From Polynucleobacter bastaniensis (lineage in GTDB: Bacteria > Pseudomonadota > Gammaproteobacteria > Burkholderiales > Burkholderiaceae): DNA of 64,000 bases. Position numbers and translations under genes: made by a program. The stretch spans positions 186,001 through 250,000 of the forward strand of contig NZ_JACVOU010000003.1 in assembly GCF_018882205.1 (NCBI RefSeq), read 5' to 3'. This document shows positions 33,140 through 42,841 of the stretch, piece by piece. The notes below the pieces were generated by a model. That model ran no database searches. It saw nothing but the letters and a program-made list of their open reading frames with translations, and had not been told where the DNA came from. Positions within the stretch are counted from its first letter, which is position 1; every line of letters starts with the position of its first letter.

Positions 33140-33384
33140 CCGAATCTAATAACAATCCACCAGAACAAGCCGGATCAAATTCTTTAGCTGTTGGTGATGA
33201 TAGCTCTGACTCCCCTTGCATTGGAGTCTGCACAACGCTGTACGATGATGTCTGTCAAGGCTGTGGCCGCACTCTAGGCGAAGTCAGTAATTGGGTCTTC
33301 TTTAGCCAAGAAGAAAAGGATGCTGTATGGAAACGCATTCGTGCAGAGGGCACTGCAATGCGATTCCAACGTCAAGTTAAGTAA
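33136..33384 (+). CDS. DUF1289 small cysteine-rich protein
   Basis: The 82-residue protein has a four-cysteine motif SPCIGVCTTLYDDVCQGCGR, then SNWVFFSQEEKDAVWKRI, typical of DUF1289 (probable metal binder of unknown function). Translationally coupled to the upstream gene. It converges on ybiT with five bases between the stops. Confidence 0.9.
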   Translation: MTESNNNPPEQAGSNSLAVGDDSSDSPCIGVCTTLYDDVCQGCGRTLGEVSNWVFFSQEEKDAVWKRIRAEGTAMRFQRQVK

Positions 33385-33389
33385 TGAAT

Positions 33390-35054
33390 TTAGCCAGCTA
33401 AAGCTTGGCTACGTAAATACTCTTCGTAGGTTCCTGAGTAGTCAGTAATCGTTCCATCCATCTTTACTTCAAGGATACGATTCGCTAAAGCTGAGACAAA
33501 CTCACGATCATGAGATACGAAAATTAAAGTACCTTCGTATTTCTCAAGAGCAATTTGCAAACTCTCGATCGATTCCATATCCATGTGGTTAGTTGGCTCA
33601 TCCATTGCAAGCACGTTGTGCTTTTGTAGCATCAACTTACCCCAAATCATGCGACCCTTTTCGCCGCCAGACAACACTTTGACAGACTTACCGATATCAT
33701 CGCCAGAAAATAAGAGGCGGCCTAAGGTGCCACGAATGACCTGATCATCGTCACCAGTATTACGCCATTCATTCATCCAATCCATAAGCAATTCGTCTTT
33801 TGCGAACATCTCGGTATTGTCCTGAGGCATGACACCAACGTTAGCATTCTCAGCCCACTTCACATCACCACTATCTGCTGAAATCCCGCTAAAGCGTTTG
33901 CTGAGAATAGTCTTTAGCAGCGTTGTCTTGCCAGCGCCGTTCTGACCAATGATGGCAATCTTTTCACCAGCGCGGATACCGATCTTGAAGTTCTTAAAAA
34001 TTGGACGGTCATATGCCTTGGAGAGCGCATTACACTCAACCGCCATATTGTGTAACTTCTTCTCAGATTCAAAACGAATAAATGGGTTCTGACGCGAAGA
34101 AGGTTTTATTTCAACAATCTCAATTTTCTCTAATTGTTTTTGACGTGAAGTAGCCTGACGCGCCTTAGATGCATTTGCAGAGAATCGGGCCACGAAAGCC
34201 GCTAATTCAGCAATCTTTTCCTTAGCCTTATCGTTGGAGCTTAGCTGTTGTGCACGAGCCTGAACAGAAGCCAACATGTAGGAGTCATAATTACCTGGAT
34301 AAACTTTCAGAGTACCGAAGTCCATATCCGCCATATGCGTGCACACCTCATTGAGGAAGTGGCGATCATGGGAAATGATGACAATCGTGCTCTTAATTTG
34401 GTTCAGAATATCTTCAAGCCAATGAATAGAGTGAATATCCAAGTTATTGGTTGGCTCATCTAGTAGCAATACATCTGGATCAGAAAACAAGGCTTGCGCC
34501 AACAATACGCGCAATTTCCAACCCGGAGCCACGGCACTCATTGGCCCATTGTGTTGCTCAATCGGAATACCGATTCCCAATAACAACTCCCCTGCCTTAG
34601 CTTCCGCGGTGTAACCACCATACTCTGCATAACTGCCCTCGAGTTCGGCAGCTTTCATATAGTCTTCATCAGTGGCATCGGGGTTTGCATAAATCGCATC
34701 ACGCTCTGCAGCAGCTTTCCACATTTCTTCGTGGCCCATCATCACCACATCGAGTACGCGCTGATCTTCGTAAGCGAATTGGTCCTGGCGCAACTTACCC
34801 AAACGAATACCAGGATCGAGGCTCACGTTTCCGCTAGTTGGTTCTAACTCTCCACCCAAAATCTTCATGAAAGTGGATTTACCACAACCGTTGGCGCCAA
34901 TGAGGCCATATCGATTACCGCCGCCAAACTTAACGGAAATGTTTTCAAACAGGGGTTTCGCCCCAAACTGCATAGTGATATTAGATGCGGACAGCACGGA
35001 TGTATTCTTACTTTCTGATAGGTCAATTCGAGGATGCGGATGCAGGTTCTGCAT
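33390..35054 (-). CDS. ybiT: ABC-F ATPase, YbiT type
   Basis: ABC-F proteins bind the ribosome and relieve stalled translation; they have no membrane domain. Two ATPase domains are joined by a linker. The first has [15 protein letters not shown], the second [16 protein letters not shown], each followed by its Walker B ([22 protein letters not shown]). The phrase [19 protein letters not shown] matches YbiT better than EttA or Uup. I use the ATG at 35054; a GTG at 34997 would match the usual YbiT N-terminus and is an alternative. Confidence 0.93.
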   Translation of the reverse strand: MQNLHPHPRIDLSESKNTSVLSASNITMQFGAKPLFENISVKFGGGNRYGLIGANGCGKSTFMKILGGELEPTSGNVSLDPGIRLGKLRQDQFAYEDQRVLDVVMMGHEEMWKAAAERDAIYANPDATDEDYMKAAELEGSYAEYGGYTAEAKAGELLLGIGIPIEQHNGPMSAVAPGWKLRVLLAQALFSDPDVLLLDEPTNNLDIHSIHWLEDILNQIKSTIVIISHDRHFLNEVCTHMADMDFGTLKVYPGNYDSYMLASVQARAQQLSSNDKAKEKIAELAAFVARFSANASKARQATSRQKQLEKIEIVEIKPSSRQNPFIRFESEKKLHNMAVECNALSKAYDRPIFKNFKIGIRAGEKIAIIGQNGAGKTTLLKTILSKRFSGISADSGDVKWAENANVGVMPQDNTEMFAKDELLMDWMNEWRNTGDDDQVIRGTLGRLLFSGDDIGKSVKVLSGGEKGRMIWGKLMLQKHNVLAMDEPTNHMDMESIESLQIALEKYEGTLIFVSHDREFVSALANRILEVKMDGTITDYSGTYEEYLRSQALAG

Positions 35055-35098
35055 CAAAGTGCATCATTTTAACGGCTTGCGGCTAAAAAAGCCGTAAT

Positions 35099-35809
35099 TT
35101 AGACTTTCAGCTTAAATGGCGTGAAATCAGTGTGAATATCGTAGTGGTCCTGATTTTCCTTGCGCTTCAGAAAACCAATCACCCAATACGTTAAAGGGGT
35201 TGCTAAAACCTCCCAGGCAGTCTTTAGGACGTATTGAGATGCAGCGACAGCCAAGACCTCATTAATCGGCCATAGACCGTAAAAGGCCAGCATATAGAAG
35301 AGTGAGGAGTCGACCAATTCTCCGCAGGCGGTAGACCCTATAGTGCGCATCCACAGGTGGCGCCCTTGGGTCAGGATCTTCATTTTCGCTAGGGTATAGC
35401 TATTTACGAAACTACCGCAGCAAAAAGCAATCATGGAGGCAAGTGCTACTCGCCAAGAATTACCAAAGACCGTTTCCATGCCCTGCTGGTAGTTAGCCAT
35501 ATAGGAGCCAGGGGCGACTGGCAAAGCAATCACTAGTTGCGCCATGATGGCGGCAAAGGCTAGGGATGCAAAACCTGCCCAAACTGCCCGGCGATCGTAA
35601 GCGTAGCCATAGACCTCAGTCAGGATATCGCCAAAAAAGTAAGCAATCGGAAAAAAGAGGATTCCAGCCCCAAAGGTCACACTGCCAAAAAAGGGCAAAT
35701 CTAAGGTGGCAGCCTTGCCAGCGCCGATGAAGTTGGAGCACAGCAGAACCACAACAAAGGCAGCCAATATCAGGTCGTAATAACGATGATGACGTCTAGA
35801 TGCGTCCAT
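35099..35809 (-). CDS. yhhQ: Queuosine precursor transporter (VUT/YhhQ family)
   Basis: The inner-membrane protein of about 236 residues has around six helices and the family motifs FFPIAYFFGDILTEVYGY and SFVNSYTLAKMKI, with a GELVDSSLFYMLAF segment. YhhQ imports queuine precursors such as preQ0/preQ1. I chose the ATG at 35809; the ORF extends to 35866 without need. Confidence 0.92.
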   Translation of the reverse strand: MDASRRHHRYYDLILAAFVVVLLCSNFIGAGKAATLDLPFFGSVTFGAGILFFPIAYFFGDILTEVYGYAYDRRAVWAGFASLAFAAIMAQLVIALPVAPGSYMANYQQGMETVFGNSWRVALASMIAFCCGSFVNSYTLAKMKILTQGRHLWMRTIGSTACGELVDSSLFYMLAFYGLWPINEVLAVAASQYVLKTAWEVLATPLTYWVIGFLKRKENQDHYDIHTDFTPFKLKV

Positions 35810-35904
35810 ATGTCTGGAAAAATGGATAATAGATAAAAGAATATCCGCATTCTTGAAAATTAACAAAATGCAGATTAAACCCCCCTATAGGATCATTAAG
35901 AACC

Positions 35905-37083
35905 ATGAGCATAGCTAGTTTTAATTGGGCCGACCCCCTACTCCTTGATACGCAACTGACAGAAGATGAGCGCATGGTGCGTGATGCTGCTGCTGAATAT
36001 GCGCAGGGTCGATTGATGCCACGTATACATGATGCTTTTCGTAATGAGACTACTGACTCTGCTATCTTCCGTGAAATGGGCGAGCTAGGCCTTTTAGGGA
36101 TCACTATTCCTGAGCAGTACGGCGGCGCAAATCTCAATTACGTTTCTTATGGACTGATTGCTCGCGAAATTGAGCGAGTTGATTCTGGTTACCGCTCCAT
36201 GATGAGCGTGCAGTCGTCTTTAGTCATGGTGCCGATTAATGAATTTGGTACTGAAGCACAAAAGCAAAAATACTTACCGAAGTTAGCGACCGGAGAATGG
36301 ATCGGCTGCTTTGGTTTGACTGAGCCTAACTATGGCTCTGATGCCGGCGGCATGATTACCAGAGCCAAAAAAGTTCCAGGCGGCTTCTCATTAACTGGCT
36401 CTAAGATGTGGATCTCTAATTCTCCGATTGCAGATGTATTTGTTGTCTGGGCTAAAAATGATGAGGGCTTGATTAGAGGCTTCATTCTAGAAAAAGGGAT
36501 GAAGGGCTTGTCTGCACCTAAGATCAGCGGCAAAATGGGTCTGCGCGCCTCCATTACTGGTGAAATCGTCATGGATGAAGTCTTTGTTCCAGCCGAAAAT
36601 GAATTCCCAGAAATTACCGGCCTCAAGGGTCCATTTACCTGCTTGAACTCAGCCAGATACGGAATTGCCTGGGGCACGCTTGGCGCTGCTGAATGGTGTT
36701 GGTATGCAGCGCGCCAATACACTATGGATCGCAAGCAATTTGATCGCCCTCTCGCAGCAAATCAACTAGTTCAAAAGAAGCTTGCAGATATGCAAACTGA
36801 AATTACCTTGGCACTACAAGGCTGCCTACGTTTAGGTCGCATGAAAGATGAAGGTATTGCTGCACCAGAAATCACCTCCATCATGAAGCGCAACTCTTGT
36901 GGAAAGTCATTGGATATTGCCCGCCTAGCGAGAGATATGCACGGCGGCAATGGTATATCAGATGAATATGGCGTCATTCGTCATATGCTTAATCTGGAGG
37001 TCGTCAATACCTACGAAGGTACACACGATATTCATGCCCTCATCTTAGGTCGTGCACAAACTGGAATCCAGGCTTTTAGTTAA
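35905..37083 (+). CDS. gcdH: Acyl-CoA dehydrogenase, probably glutaryl-CoA dehydrogenase
   Basis: The 392-residue flavoenzyme has [15 protein letters not shown] (FAD/substrate loop), [37 protein letters not shown] and the C-terminal [20 protein letters not shown] with the catalytic Glu. These fit glutaryl-CoA dehydrogenase (lysine/tryptophan catabolism) better than the short-chain enzymes. The stop overlaps the convergent mnmH stop by four bases (37080-37083). Confidence 0.93.
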   Translation: MSIASFNWADPLLLDTQLTEDERMVRDAAAEYAQGRLMPRIHDAFRNETTDSAIFREMGELGLLGITIPEQYGGANLNYVSYGLIAREIERVDSGYRSMMSVQSSLVMVPINEFGTEAQKQKYLPKLATGEWIGCFGLTEPNYGSDAGGMITRAKKVPGGFSLTGSKMWISNSPIADVFVVWAKNDEGLIRGFILEKGMKGLSAPKISGKMGLRASITGEIVMDEVFVPAENEFPEITGLKGPFTCLNSARYGIAWGTLGAAEWCWYAARQYTMDRKQFDRPLAANQLVQKKLADMQTEITLALQGCLRLGRMKDEGIAAPEITSIMKRNSCGKSLDIARLARDMHGGNGISDEYGVIRHMLNLEVVNTYEGTHDIHALILGRAQTGIQAFS

Positions 37084-38153
37084 AGCCCAAGTTTGGTGAT
37101 GAGGTCTTTTGCTGTTTTTGCAAAGGCTTCATCGCTGTCATTCTCAAGTTGCACAAAGTGATCTTCGCGATAGCTCGGGAAATTACGAATAATTGAGGAT
37201 TGGTAGGATGGGTCGTAATGCATCACCAATAATTCTTCGACCAAACTCTCAAAATCACCAGCATCAATGGCCTCATGCCATTTAGTGATTTGCTCCTTGC
37301 CATATCGTGATGTCAGCAAGCTCAGCTTTTCTTTAAAGCTTTCGGGATTGGATAAAAAATGATGATATTCGCGTAGCAACCAAGATACTCGCGTATGCGT
37401 GCTAGATCTAATTTCTATGCATTGGCCATCTCGAATGCGCTCCATCAAAGGATCAGGAATATGCACACCCCCCACCTTTTTACTTTCCGACTCAACAAAT
37501 ACTATCCTGGATGGATCTAATGAATTCAATGCATTCCATAGGTTCGTCTCAAAGCCTTTTTGTGAAGGCTGTTCTATATTAGGTTCATTACCCAGCACTG
37601 ATCCACGGTGAATAGCTAAGCCTTCAAGATCTAGTATTTGCTGATCAAGTAAACCAATTTCCTGGAGAATGCGGGTCTTACCACTTCCAGTCATGCCAGC
37701 AATAACTTGAAAAGAAAAATCTTTAGCAGCTTGCTCCAGATCATTGATCACAACACGCCGAAAGCCTTGGTATCCACTTTGCAATTGTAGGGCTTTCCAG
37801 CCTATACGATTGAGGATGTGGGTAAAGGCGCCGCTACGTTCGCCACCACGCCAGCAATAAATTAAGGGGCGCCACTCCCTCGGAAAATCAATCAGGGAAT
37901 TTTCTATATGATTGGCAATATTGCGCGAGACATAAGCAGCGCCCAATTTCTTAGCAACAAATGGCGAGGCTTGCTTATACAGCGTTCCAATCTCAATACG
38001 CTCCTTGTTACTTAAGACGGGAAGATTGATGGCGCCAGGAATATGATCTAAAACAAACTCCGCTGGTGTTCTCACATCAATAATGGCATCAAACTCAGGC
38101 AAAGAGGATGCCAATATTTCAATGTTGAGAATATGCGGGTTACTGGGTTGCAA
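37080..38153 (-). CDS. mnmH: tRNA 2-selenouridine synthase
   Basis: SelU/MnmH replaces sulfur by selenium (through geranylation) at the wobble 2-thiouridine of some tRNAs. The 357-residue protein has an N-terminal rhodanese domain with the active Cys at about residue 100 ([11 protein letters not shown]) and a P-loop domain ([11 protein letters not shown], about residue 153). Selenation needs selenophosphate; selD is not in this window. Confidence 0.93.
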   Translation of the reverse strand: MQPSNPHILNIEILASSLPEFDAIIDVRTPAEFVLDHIPGAINLPVLSNKERIEIGTLYKQASPFVAKKLGAAYVSRNIANHIENSLIDFPREWRPLIYCWRGGERSGAFTHILNRIGWKALQLQSGYQGFRRVVINDLEQAAKDFSFQVIAGMTGSGKTRILQEIGLLDQQILDLEGLAIHRGSVLGNEPNIEQPSQKGFETNLWNALNSLDPSRIVFVESESKKVGGVHIPDPLMERIRDGQCIEIRSSTHTRVSWLLREYHHFLSNPESFKEKLSLLTSRYGKEQITKWHEAIDAGDFESLVEELLVMHYDPSYQSSIIRNFPSYREDHFVQLENDSDEAFAKTAKDLITKLGL

Positions 38154-38161
38154 AAATTATC

Positions 38162-38581
38162 CTATTGCAGCTTAGAGATCACGTGTTCAGGCCAAGGTGA
38201 TGATTTACCTGTTTTCATGTCCACCCACACCATAGTAGCGCCACCGACCGCAGCCATCGTATCTGGCTGAGTAGCTAAAGCCATCGTGGTGTAAACATCC
38301 ACACTAGAGCGTCCAATATTACCAATGTAGGTTTTTAAAATGAGTTCACCTGGATAGGTAAGTTGTTGATGAAAATTACAAAAACCATTAATCATCAACA
38401 TAGATTCATCGCCAGGAGTAACGCTATAACCCATGGATGTAATCCACTCTACCCTAGCCTGCTCCATATACCGAAAGTACACCGTGTTATTAACATGCCC
38501 ATATGCGTCCATGTCACCCCAACGAATCGGCATACACATTTGGTGTACAAACTTTTTTTCTTCCGGAATTTCAATACGCAT
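38162..38581 (-). CDS. YbgC/FcbC-type acyl-CoA thioesterase
   Basis: The 139-residue hotdog protein has the 4HBT-type active site RWGDMDAYGHVNNTVYFRYM with the catalytic Asp. Substrate unknown. A palindrome (38592-38609) lies just upstream of its start, directly after the DUF442 gene. Confidence 0.87.
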   Translation of the reverse strand: MRIEIPEEKKFVHQMCMPIRWGDMDAYGHVNNTVYFRYMEQARVEWITSMGYSVTPGDESMLMINGFCNFHQQLTYPGELILKTYIGNIGRSSVDVYTTMALATQPDTMAAVGGATMVWVDMKTGKSSPWPEHVISKLQ

Positions 38582-38591
38582 GAATGTTTAC

Positions 38592-38609
38592 TAAATGATC
38601 AATCATTTA
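38592..38609. promoter_or_regulatory. 18-base inverted repeat upstream of the thioesterase
   Basis: TAAATGAT and ATCATTTA flank a CA centre. It occupies nearly the whole 28-base gap between the DUF442 stop and the thioesterase start. Without a T-run it is a poor terminator, so an operator or an RNA hairpin is equally possible. Confidence 0.35.
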
Positions 38610-38954
38610 TTAGCGAACTTGCAAAGCCATGTGATACAAATTAGTAGAGCGAGCACCAGAACGACAGAAAGCCAAAATAGGACCTGGCATTGTCTTTAGT
38701 AAGCGCGCCATCTCAATAACTTGATCTGGCGTAAATGCTCCAGGGATTACAGGTAAAAAAGCATAGTTCAAACCTAGGGCTTCGGCTTGAGCCTGAATTT
38801 CTGCATTAGTGGGCTGACTAGGGCCACCCTCAAAATCTGGACGATTGTTGATAACACTTTTGTAACCTTGTTTAACAATCTCAGCTAAGTGGCTTGGGTC
38901 AATTTGACCCAATGTACCGAAATGATCGGTATGGCAGGCGATAGGAAGGCTCAT
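38610..38954 (-). CDS. DUF442/TIGR01244-type phosphatase-like sulfur-transfer protein
   Basis: The 114-residue protein has the rhodanese/phosphatase-like loop AFCRSGARS (Cys97) and the N-terminal GQIDPSHL. This domain (DUF442) also forms the N-terminal part of Blh and is commonly encoded with YeeE/YedE proteins and BigR-type regulators in sulfide/persulfide detoxification. It is the last gene of the sulfur block. The biochemical activity is inference. Confidence 0.85.
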   Translation of the reverse strand: MSLPIACHTDHFGTLGQIDPSHLAEIVKQGYKSVINNRPDFEGGPSQPTNAEIQAQAEALGLNYAFLPVIPGAFTPDQVIEMARLLKTMPGPILAFCRSGARSTNLYHMALQVR

Positions 38955-39012
38955 CTAAACCTCAAAAAATAATAAGAATTTAAAAACTAATAGCTAAGAT
39001 TCTAAATCAGAC

Positions 39013-39444
39013 TTACTTTTTGTGGCCCGTAAGAAAGCGGTTGCAGATTGCCATACCAGCAAGCATTGCCAATATAAAGACGAGAGCCTTAAGGTGACCA
39101 GCCCCGAGAGCAACAATTGCAGGGCCTGGACAGAAACCAGCGATCCCCCAGCCCGCACCAAAAATGAGGCTGCCAATGATGAGGGGCTTCGAAATATCTC
39201 TACGAGTGGGAATATGTAGTGCGGCACCAAAAAAAGCTTCCGAACGCTTGGAGACCAAATAAAAACCAGCGAGACCCACCAGGATTGCTCCGCCCATCAC
39301 AAAGATTAAGGATGGATCCCAGTTACCAGCTAGATCAAGAAAATTCAGAATCTTTTGCGGGTTGCTCATGCCGGAAATGATCAAGCCAACTCCAAATAAA
39401 ACGCCAATCAAATACTGGCTATAAAAATTGAAATGTCTTCTCAT
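39013..39444 (-). CDS. YeeE/YedE-family half-size membrane protein (DUF6691 type)
   Basis: The 143-residue protein has four membrane helices and a conserved GWGIAGFCPGPAIVALGAG with a Cys. It forms a pair with the upstream 145-residue YeeE protein (three bases between them); paired half-size YeeE proteins of this kind (PmpA/PmpB-like) are predicted sulfur-compound transporters. It is a real separate gene and not a frameshifted piece, because each partner has its own start and N-terminal helix. Confidence 0.87.
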   Translation of the reverse strand: MRRHFNFYSQYLIGVLFGVGLIISGMSNPQKILNFLDLAGNWDPSLIFVMGGAILVGLAGFYLVSKRSEAFFGAALHIPTRRDISKPLIIGSLIFGAGWGIAGFCPGPAIVALGAGHLKALVFILAMLAGMAICNRFLTGHKK

Positions 39445-39447
39445 GAT

Positions 39448-39885
39448 TTATAAACCCAATACATGACGAATGACAAAGACTATTAAAAATCCAGCAGTCA
39501 TGAAAGACACTGTAGCAACTAAAGATCTTGGCGAGAGACGGGACAGACCGCAAACACCATGACCGCTAGTGCAACCTGAGCCATAGTTGGCACCAAAACC
39601 GACGAGTAAACCAGCAACAATAATGGAGATCCAATCGGCATCAATCACAGTCGTTGTGTGAAGATCAAAAAACAAGCTGCTTAAAAGTGGTGCGCTCAAT
39701 ATTCCCAAAGCAAGACTTAAGCGCCAATTAACATCACCTTCTTTAGGCGACAGTAGTCCGGAAACAATTCCACTGATACCTAAGATGCGGCCATGGAGAA
39801 TGGCATATAAGGCAGCCGCAAGACCCAACAAAATTCCACCAAAAAATGCGGGGCCAGGAGTAAAAGCAAGCCAATCTATCTGCAT
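39448..39885 (-). CDS. YeeE/YedE-family half-size membrane protein
   Basis: The 145-residue protein has four membrane helices and the conserved YGSGCTSGHGVCGLSRLSPR loop containing two Cys, the hallmark of YeeE/YedE sulfur transporters. Partner of the DUF6691-type protein encoded next to it. It lies 22 bases after the larger TsuA-like gene, so the locus encodes two independent YeeE-type systems. Confidence 0.88.
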   Translation of the reverse strand: MQIDWLAFTPGPAFFGGILLGLAAALYAILHGRILGISGIVSGLLSPKEGDVNWRLSLALGILSAPLLSSLFFDLHTTTVIDADWISIIVAGLLVGFGANYGSGCTSGHGVCGLSRLSPRSLVATVSFMTAGFLIVFVIRHVLGL

Positions 39886-39907
39886 ATGATCCAGCCTAGT
39901 TTATGAG

Positions 39908-41029
39908 TTAACTACAGGGATTAGGTGCATTGCGCGTTTCTAAATACAGAAGAGCTAGGTAGGCGCCGAAGATAAATCCTGGCAAGGCAAGCAGTGATCC
40001 AATTGCCAGCGTAGAGATACCGCTTAAGCCTTGGCCAACAGTACAACCAAGCGCAGTAACCCCGCCAAAACCCATCAAAGTCGCACCAATTAAGTGATTG
40101 GCCGTATCTTCCGTATCGCGGAAGCTCTCCCAACGGAATGACTTAGTCAGAATAGAAACGCAGAAAGATCCAGAAATCATTCCAAAAACAGCAGCGATAC
40201 CGACCGTGATTACCTTTGAAGTATCGCTATACATCATTAACCAATCCAGGGAAAAGGCATAAGGCGCTACAAAAGAGAGGCTCTCCATACGACCGGAATT
40301 GGTTACTAAGAAAACCTCTTCCAGGGTATTGGGATCCTCGGCAACAAATCCTAAGTTACCTGATATCCACCAAACAGCACAAATAGCTAGGCCAACAAAA
40401 GTTCCAGCAAATAGGTTTTCAGCGGTACAGAAAGCTTTGCTTGCAAGTGCATAAGCAATAAAGGCAGACCCCACTACTAAACCTAAAGCTAGGTGTAAGT
40501 TGTTGCGAGCAATACCTGTTACTGAACTTAAGATACTTGGAAGATCTTGAGGCGTATTCAATGCCAAGAAGACAGAGTCCAAGGTGTTGATGCGTATAAC
40601 ACCGAGGAAGCCCTTCATGGTCATATAAGCTGTAAGCCCAAGAACGAGGAAAACAATAACGGATTTGAGGTTACCGCCGCCAATACGGACAAGCGTCTTG
40701 CTGCCGCAACCAGAGGAAAGCACCATGCCAAAACCAAATAGAGTGCTACCTACAATGGAAGACAACCATAAAAACTTATTGCTAGTATAGAAACTTTTAA
40801 GTGGATCAATAAGACCAAAGTAAGACATCAAAGCAAACCCAATGATCGCAACACCGATGGCCAGAAACCATTGCTTTAGACGATCCCAGCTAGACATAAT
40901 AAAAATATCTGAAACTGCACCCATGCTACAGAAACCTGTTTTTTGCATCACTGCACCTAGCAGGAAAGTCACTGCAAAGGTAGCAAATAAAACTGATTTG
41001 CTAAGAGAAGAAATATCTACCGCATCCAT
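39908..41029 (-). CDS. tsuA: TsuA-like thiosulfate importer (YeeE/YedE family)
   Basis: The 373-residue inner-membrane protein has about nine or ten helices. Three conserved cysteines of the TsuA family are visible: Cys34 (KTGFCSMGA), Cys108 (SSGCGSKTLVR) and Cys329 (ALGCTVGQGLSG). TsuA/YeeE carries thiosulfate inward through hydrogen bonds to such cysteines. In a Sox locus it could supply thiosulfate for assimilation or move a related sulfur compound. Family assignment is firm, substrate inferred. Confidence 0.88.
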   Translation of the reverse strand: MDAVDISSLSKSVLFATFAVTFLLGAVMQKTGFCSMGAVSDIFIMSSWDRLKQWFLAIGVAIIGFALMSYFGLIDPLKSFYTSNKFLWLSSIVGSTLFGFGMVLSSGCGSKTLVRIGGGNLKSVIVFLVLGLTAYMTMKGFLGVIRINTLDSVFLALNTPQDLPSILSSVTGIARNNLHLALGLVVGSAFIAYALASKAFCTAENLFAGTFVGLAICAVWWISGNLGFVAEDPNTLEEVFLVTNSGRMESLSFVAPYAFSLDWLMMYSDTSKVITVGIAAVFGMISGSFCVSILTKSFRWESFRDTEDTANHLIGATLMGFGGVTALGCTVGQGLSGISTLAIGSLLALPGFIFGAYLALLYLETRNAPNPCS

Positions 41030-41047
41030 AAAAAATCTTTACTGAAA

Positions 41048-41362
41048 TTATTTAAATTTATAAAACTGCTTATTGAGAAAGGCTGTTACATCAGCCTCAT
41101 CCTCAGGGAAAAGATCAAGACGTAATTCTGTATTACACCTAGCAACCATTGTCCTTAGGTTTTGAAGGTTTTTAACCTTGCTATCGCTGCGGGTGTAGAT
41201 CATGTCACCATTACCAAAGCCGGATTTTTTGGCATGGCAGGCGTAGCATTTCTCTTGGTCAATTTTTTTGCCATTGGCAATATCCGGCGTGGCATGGGCG
41301 GACAAATACAGACCGAACAAAGCAGCAAAGGTAAATACAAGCTTAATCAGTGGTAATTTCAT
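41048..41362 (-). CDS. Small periplasmic cytochrome c
   Basis: The 104-residue protein has a signal peptide (residues 1-24, ending LSAHA) and one haem-binding site CYACH (residues 39-43). The sequence after it (DLFPEDEADVTAFLNKQFY) resembles the end of class I-type cytochromes. It is between the SoxH-like gene and the TsuA-like gene and may carry electrons from a sulfur enzyme. Confidence 0.85.
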   Translation of the reverse strand: MKLPLIKLVFTFAALFGLYLSAHATPDIANGKKIDQEKCYACHAKKSGFGNGDMIYTRSDSKVKNLQNLRTMVARCNTELRLDLFPEDEADVTAFLNKQFYKFK

Positions 41363-41421
41363 TTGAAATCAGTCATTTAGCGAAGTAGACAGCTATTTTA
41401 AAGCCAGATGACAAATATGCC

Positions 41422-42390
41422 TTATTCCGCCTGAATTGATAGGTAGACGTTATAGGCATTCATGCGGTTTGCCGCCCTAAACAAGGGCATTCCTTCGTAT
41501 TCCGACCAATCAGCCTGCTGATAGGCCTCCTCAAAAGGATCCATATCGATAGCCGACTTTGCCATTGATTGACGTAAATACCTCAAATACTCCCTGGTGA
41601 AACCAATATCTTGAATTGGATTAATAGAGTGCGCTCCATGGCCAGGAATCACAATGCTGGGGTTTAGTGATTCAATTTCATTCAAAGCTTGCAACCAGCC
41701 TTTGCTATCAGCATTACCAACAAAGGGGATGCGACCCCGAAAAACCAAGTCTCCTGCAAAGAGGACTTTTTCAGATGGCACATAAATAATTAGGTCCTCG
41801 GGCGCATGAGCGGGCCCCACTCTACGAATCTTAAACTCGACTCCACCGACTGTGAGCGTGAAACTCTGATCTATCCAAACATCTGCTGACATTAAATGAG
41901 TGGATGCGTTTACCCAAGGCGCAAAATCAGTTCGTGATGCAATCAGACGCTGCCGAGCAGTTTCAGAAGAGATATAGTTTCTACCCTCCCCTTGCGCATA
42001 AATCTTCGCACCAAGCTGCTTGAACTCTTGTAGTCCGTAGACGTGGTCTGCATGGTAGTGCGTAACGATGACAGCAACAATTTTTTGAGGAGTAATTTTT
42101 TTAATTTCGGAAATCAGCTTTTTGGCGAGTGCTGGTGAACCCAGAGCATCAACAACAACAACACCCTTTGCTGTAATCACAAAGCCCGCATTAGAAATAA
42201 AGTTTTGATTTTTACTACTACCCATCTCCGCCAAGCCTTTTACGAAATACGTATTTGGCGCAACCTGGATAGGCTTTAAGATTAAATCATCAGAAGCATA
42301 AACAATAGATATAGATATCAGCAGCCAAAGCGAACCTATAGAAAGTACTCTCAGAACATAAGAGCGCAACATATAGCACGCTAATTGCAT
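41422..42390 (-). CDS. SoxH-like periplasmic metallo-beta-lactamase-fold hydrolase
   Basis: The 322-residue protein has an N-terminal hydrophobic signal (about residues 10-32) and the metal motif THYHADH, with further ligands in GPAHAPEDLI, FAGDLVF and IPGHG. SoxH-type and related proteins of unknown reaction sit in many Sox loci; a thiol-ester, polysulfide or glutathione-persulfide substrate is possible. It lies three bases after the DsrE-like gene. Confidence 0.85.
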   Translation of the reverse strand: MQLACYMLRSYVLRVLSIGSLWLLISISIVYASDDLILKPIQVAPNTYFVKGLAEMGSSKNQNFISNAGFVITAKGVVVVDALGSPALAKKLISEIKKITPQKIVAVIVTHYHADHVYGLQEFKQLGAKIYAQGEGRNYISSETARQRLIASRTDFAPWVNASTHLMSADVWIDQSFTLTVGGVEFKIRRVGPAHAPEDLIIYVPSEKVLFAGDLVFRGRIPFVGNADSKGWLQALNEIESLNPSIVIPGHGAHSINPIQDIGFTREYLRYLRQSMAKSAIDMDPFEEAYQQADWSEYEGMPLFRAANRMNAYNVYLSIQAE

Positions 42391-42393
42391 AAA

Positions 42394-42819
42394 TTAAGGC
42401 TTGATATAAGCGAAATGATTTTGATACTGAAGATCAGCAACGCGAACTACTCCCGATGGAGTGAAGTCTGTATCTAGAGTAAATTGATCTTTCTTCAGAT
42501 TACGGTTGGTTAATGTAATCTCGCAAACTTCAAAACGAACACCACGTGACTTCAATGCACCTACTAGGGGCGCATATTCAATTCCATTCTTCTTATCTTT
42601 TGCGCCTTCCATCATGATATCGACGCCGTTGGCATGAGTAACCACAATGATTTTGGTCTTTGGGGATACATCCAAATGATTCCGTATATTACGCAGACCT
42701 TTAATGCCCTGAGACTCAGCATCATCAATGTGATAAACCACTTCTGTGGGTCCTGCAGCATGAGTCCCCATAGTAAACAGAGCAAAAGTAATTACTAGGC
42801 ACTGAAGTAATTTTTTCAT
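42394..42819 (-). CDS. Periplasmic DsrE/F-like protein
   Basis: The 141-residue protein has a signal peptide (cleavage near residue 21, GTHA-AG) and a DsrE-type fold: VVYHIDDAESQGIKGLRNIRNHL, KIIVVTHANGVDIMMEGAKD and a single Cys in FEVCEITLTNR. Cytoplasmic DsrE proteins carry sulfur as persulfide; the secreted form in a Sox locus may do the same, but that is inference. Confidence 0.83.
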   Translation of the reverse strand: MKKLLQCLVITFALFTMGTHAAGPTEVVYHIDDAESQGIKGLRNIRNHLDVSPKTKIIVVTHANGVDIMMEGAKDKKNGIEYAPLVGALKSRGVRFEVCEITLTNRNLKKDQFTLDTDFTPSGVVRVADLQYQNHFAYIKP

Positions 42820-42841
42820 TATCGATCTCGTATAAAAAGTA

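Noticed and set aside
36330..36734. 134-codon minus-strand ORF inside gcdH
   Set aside because: Opposite a complete acyl-CoA dehydrogenase with all motifs; no independent evidence.
39013..39885. The two YeeE/YedE genes as one gene broken by a frameshift
   Set aside because: Each has its own ATG, N-terminal helix and characteristic Cys motif, and this paired half-size arrangement is a known family form.
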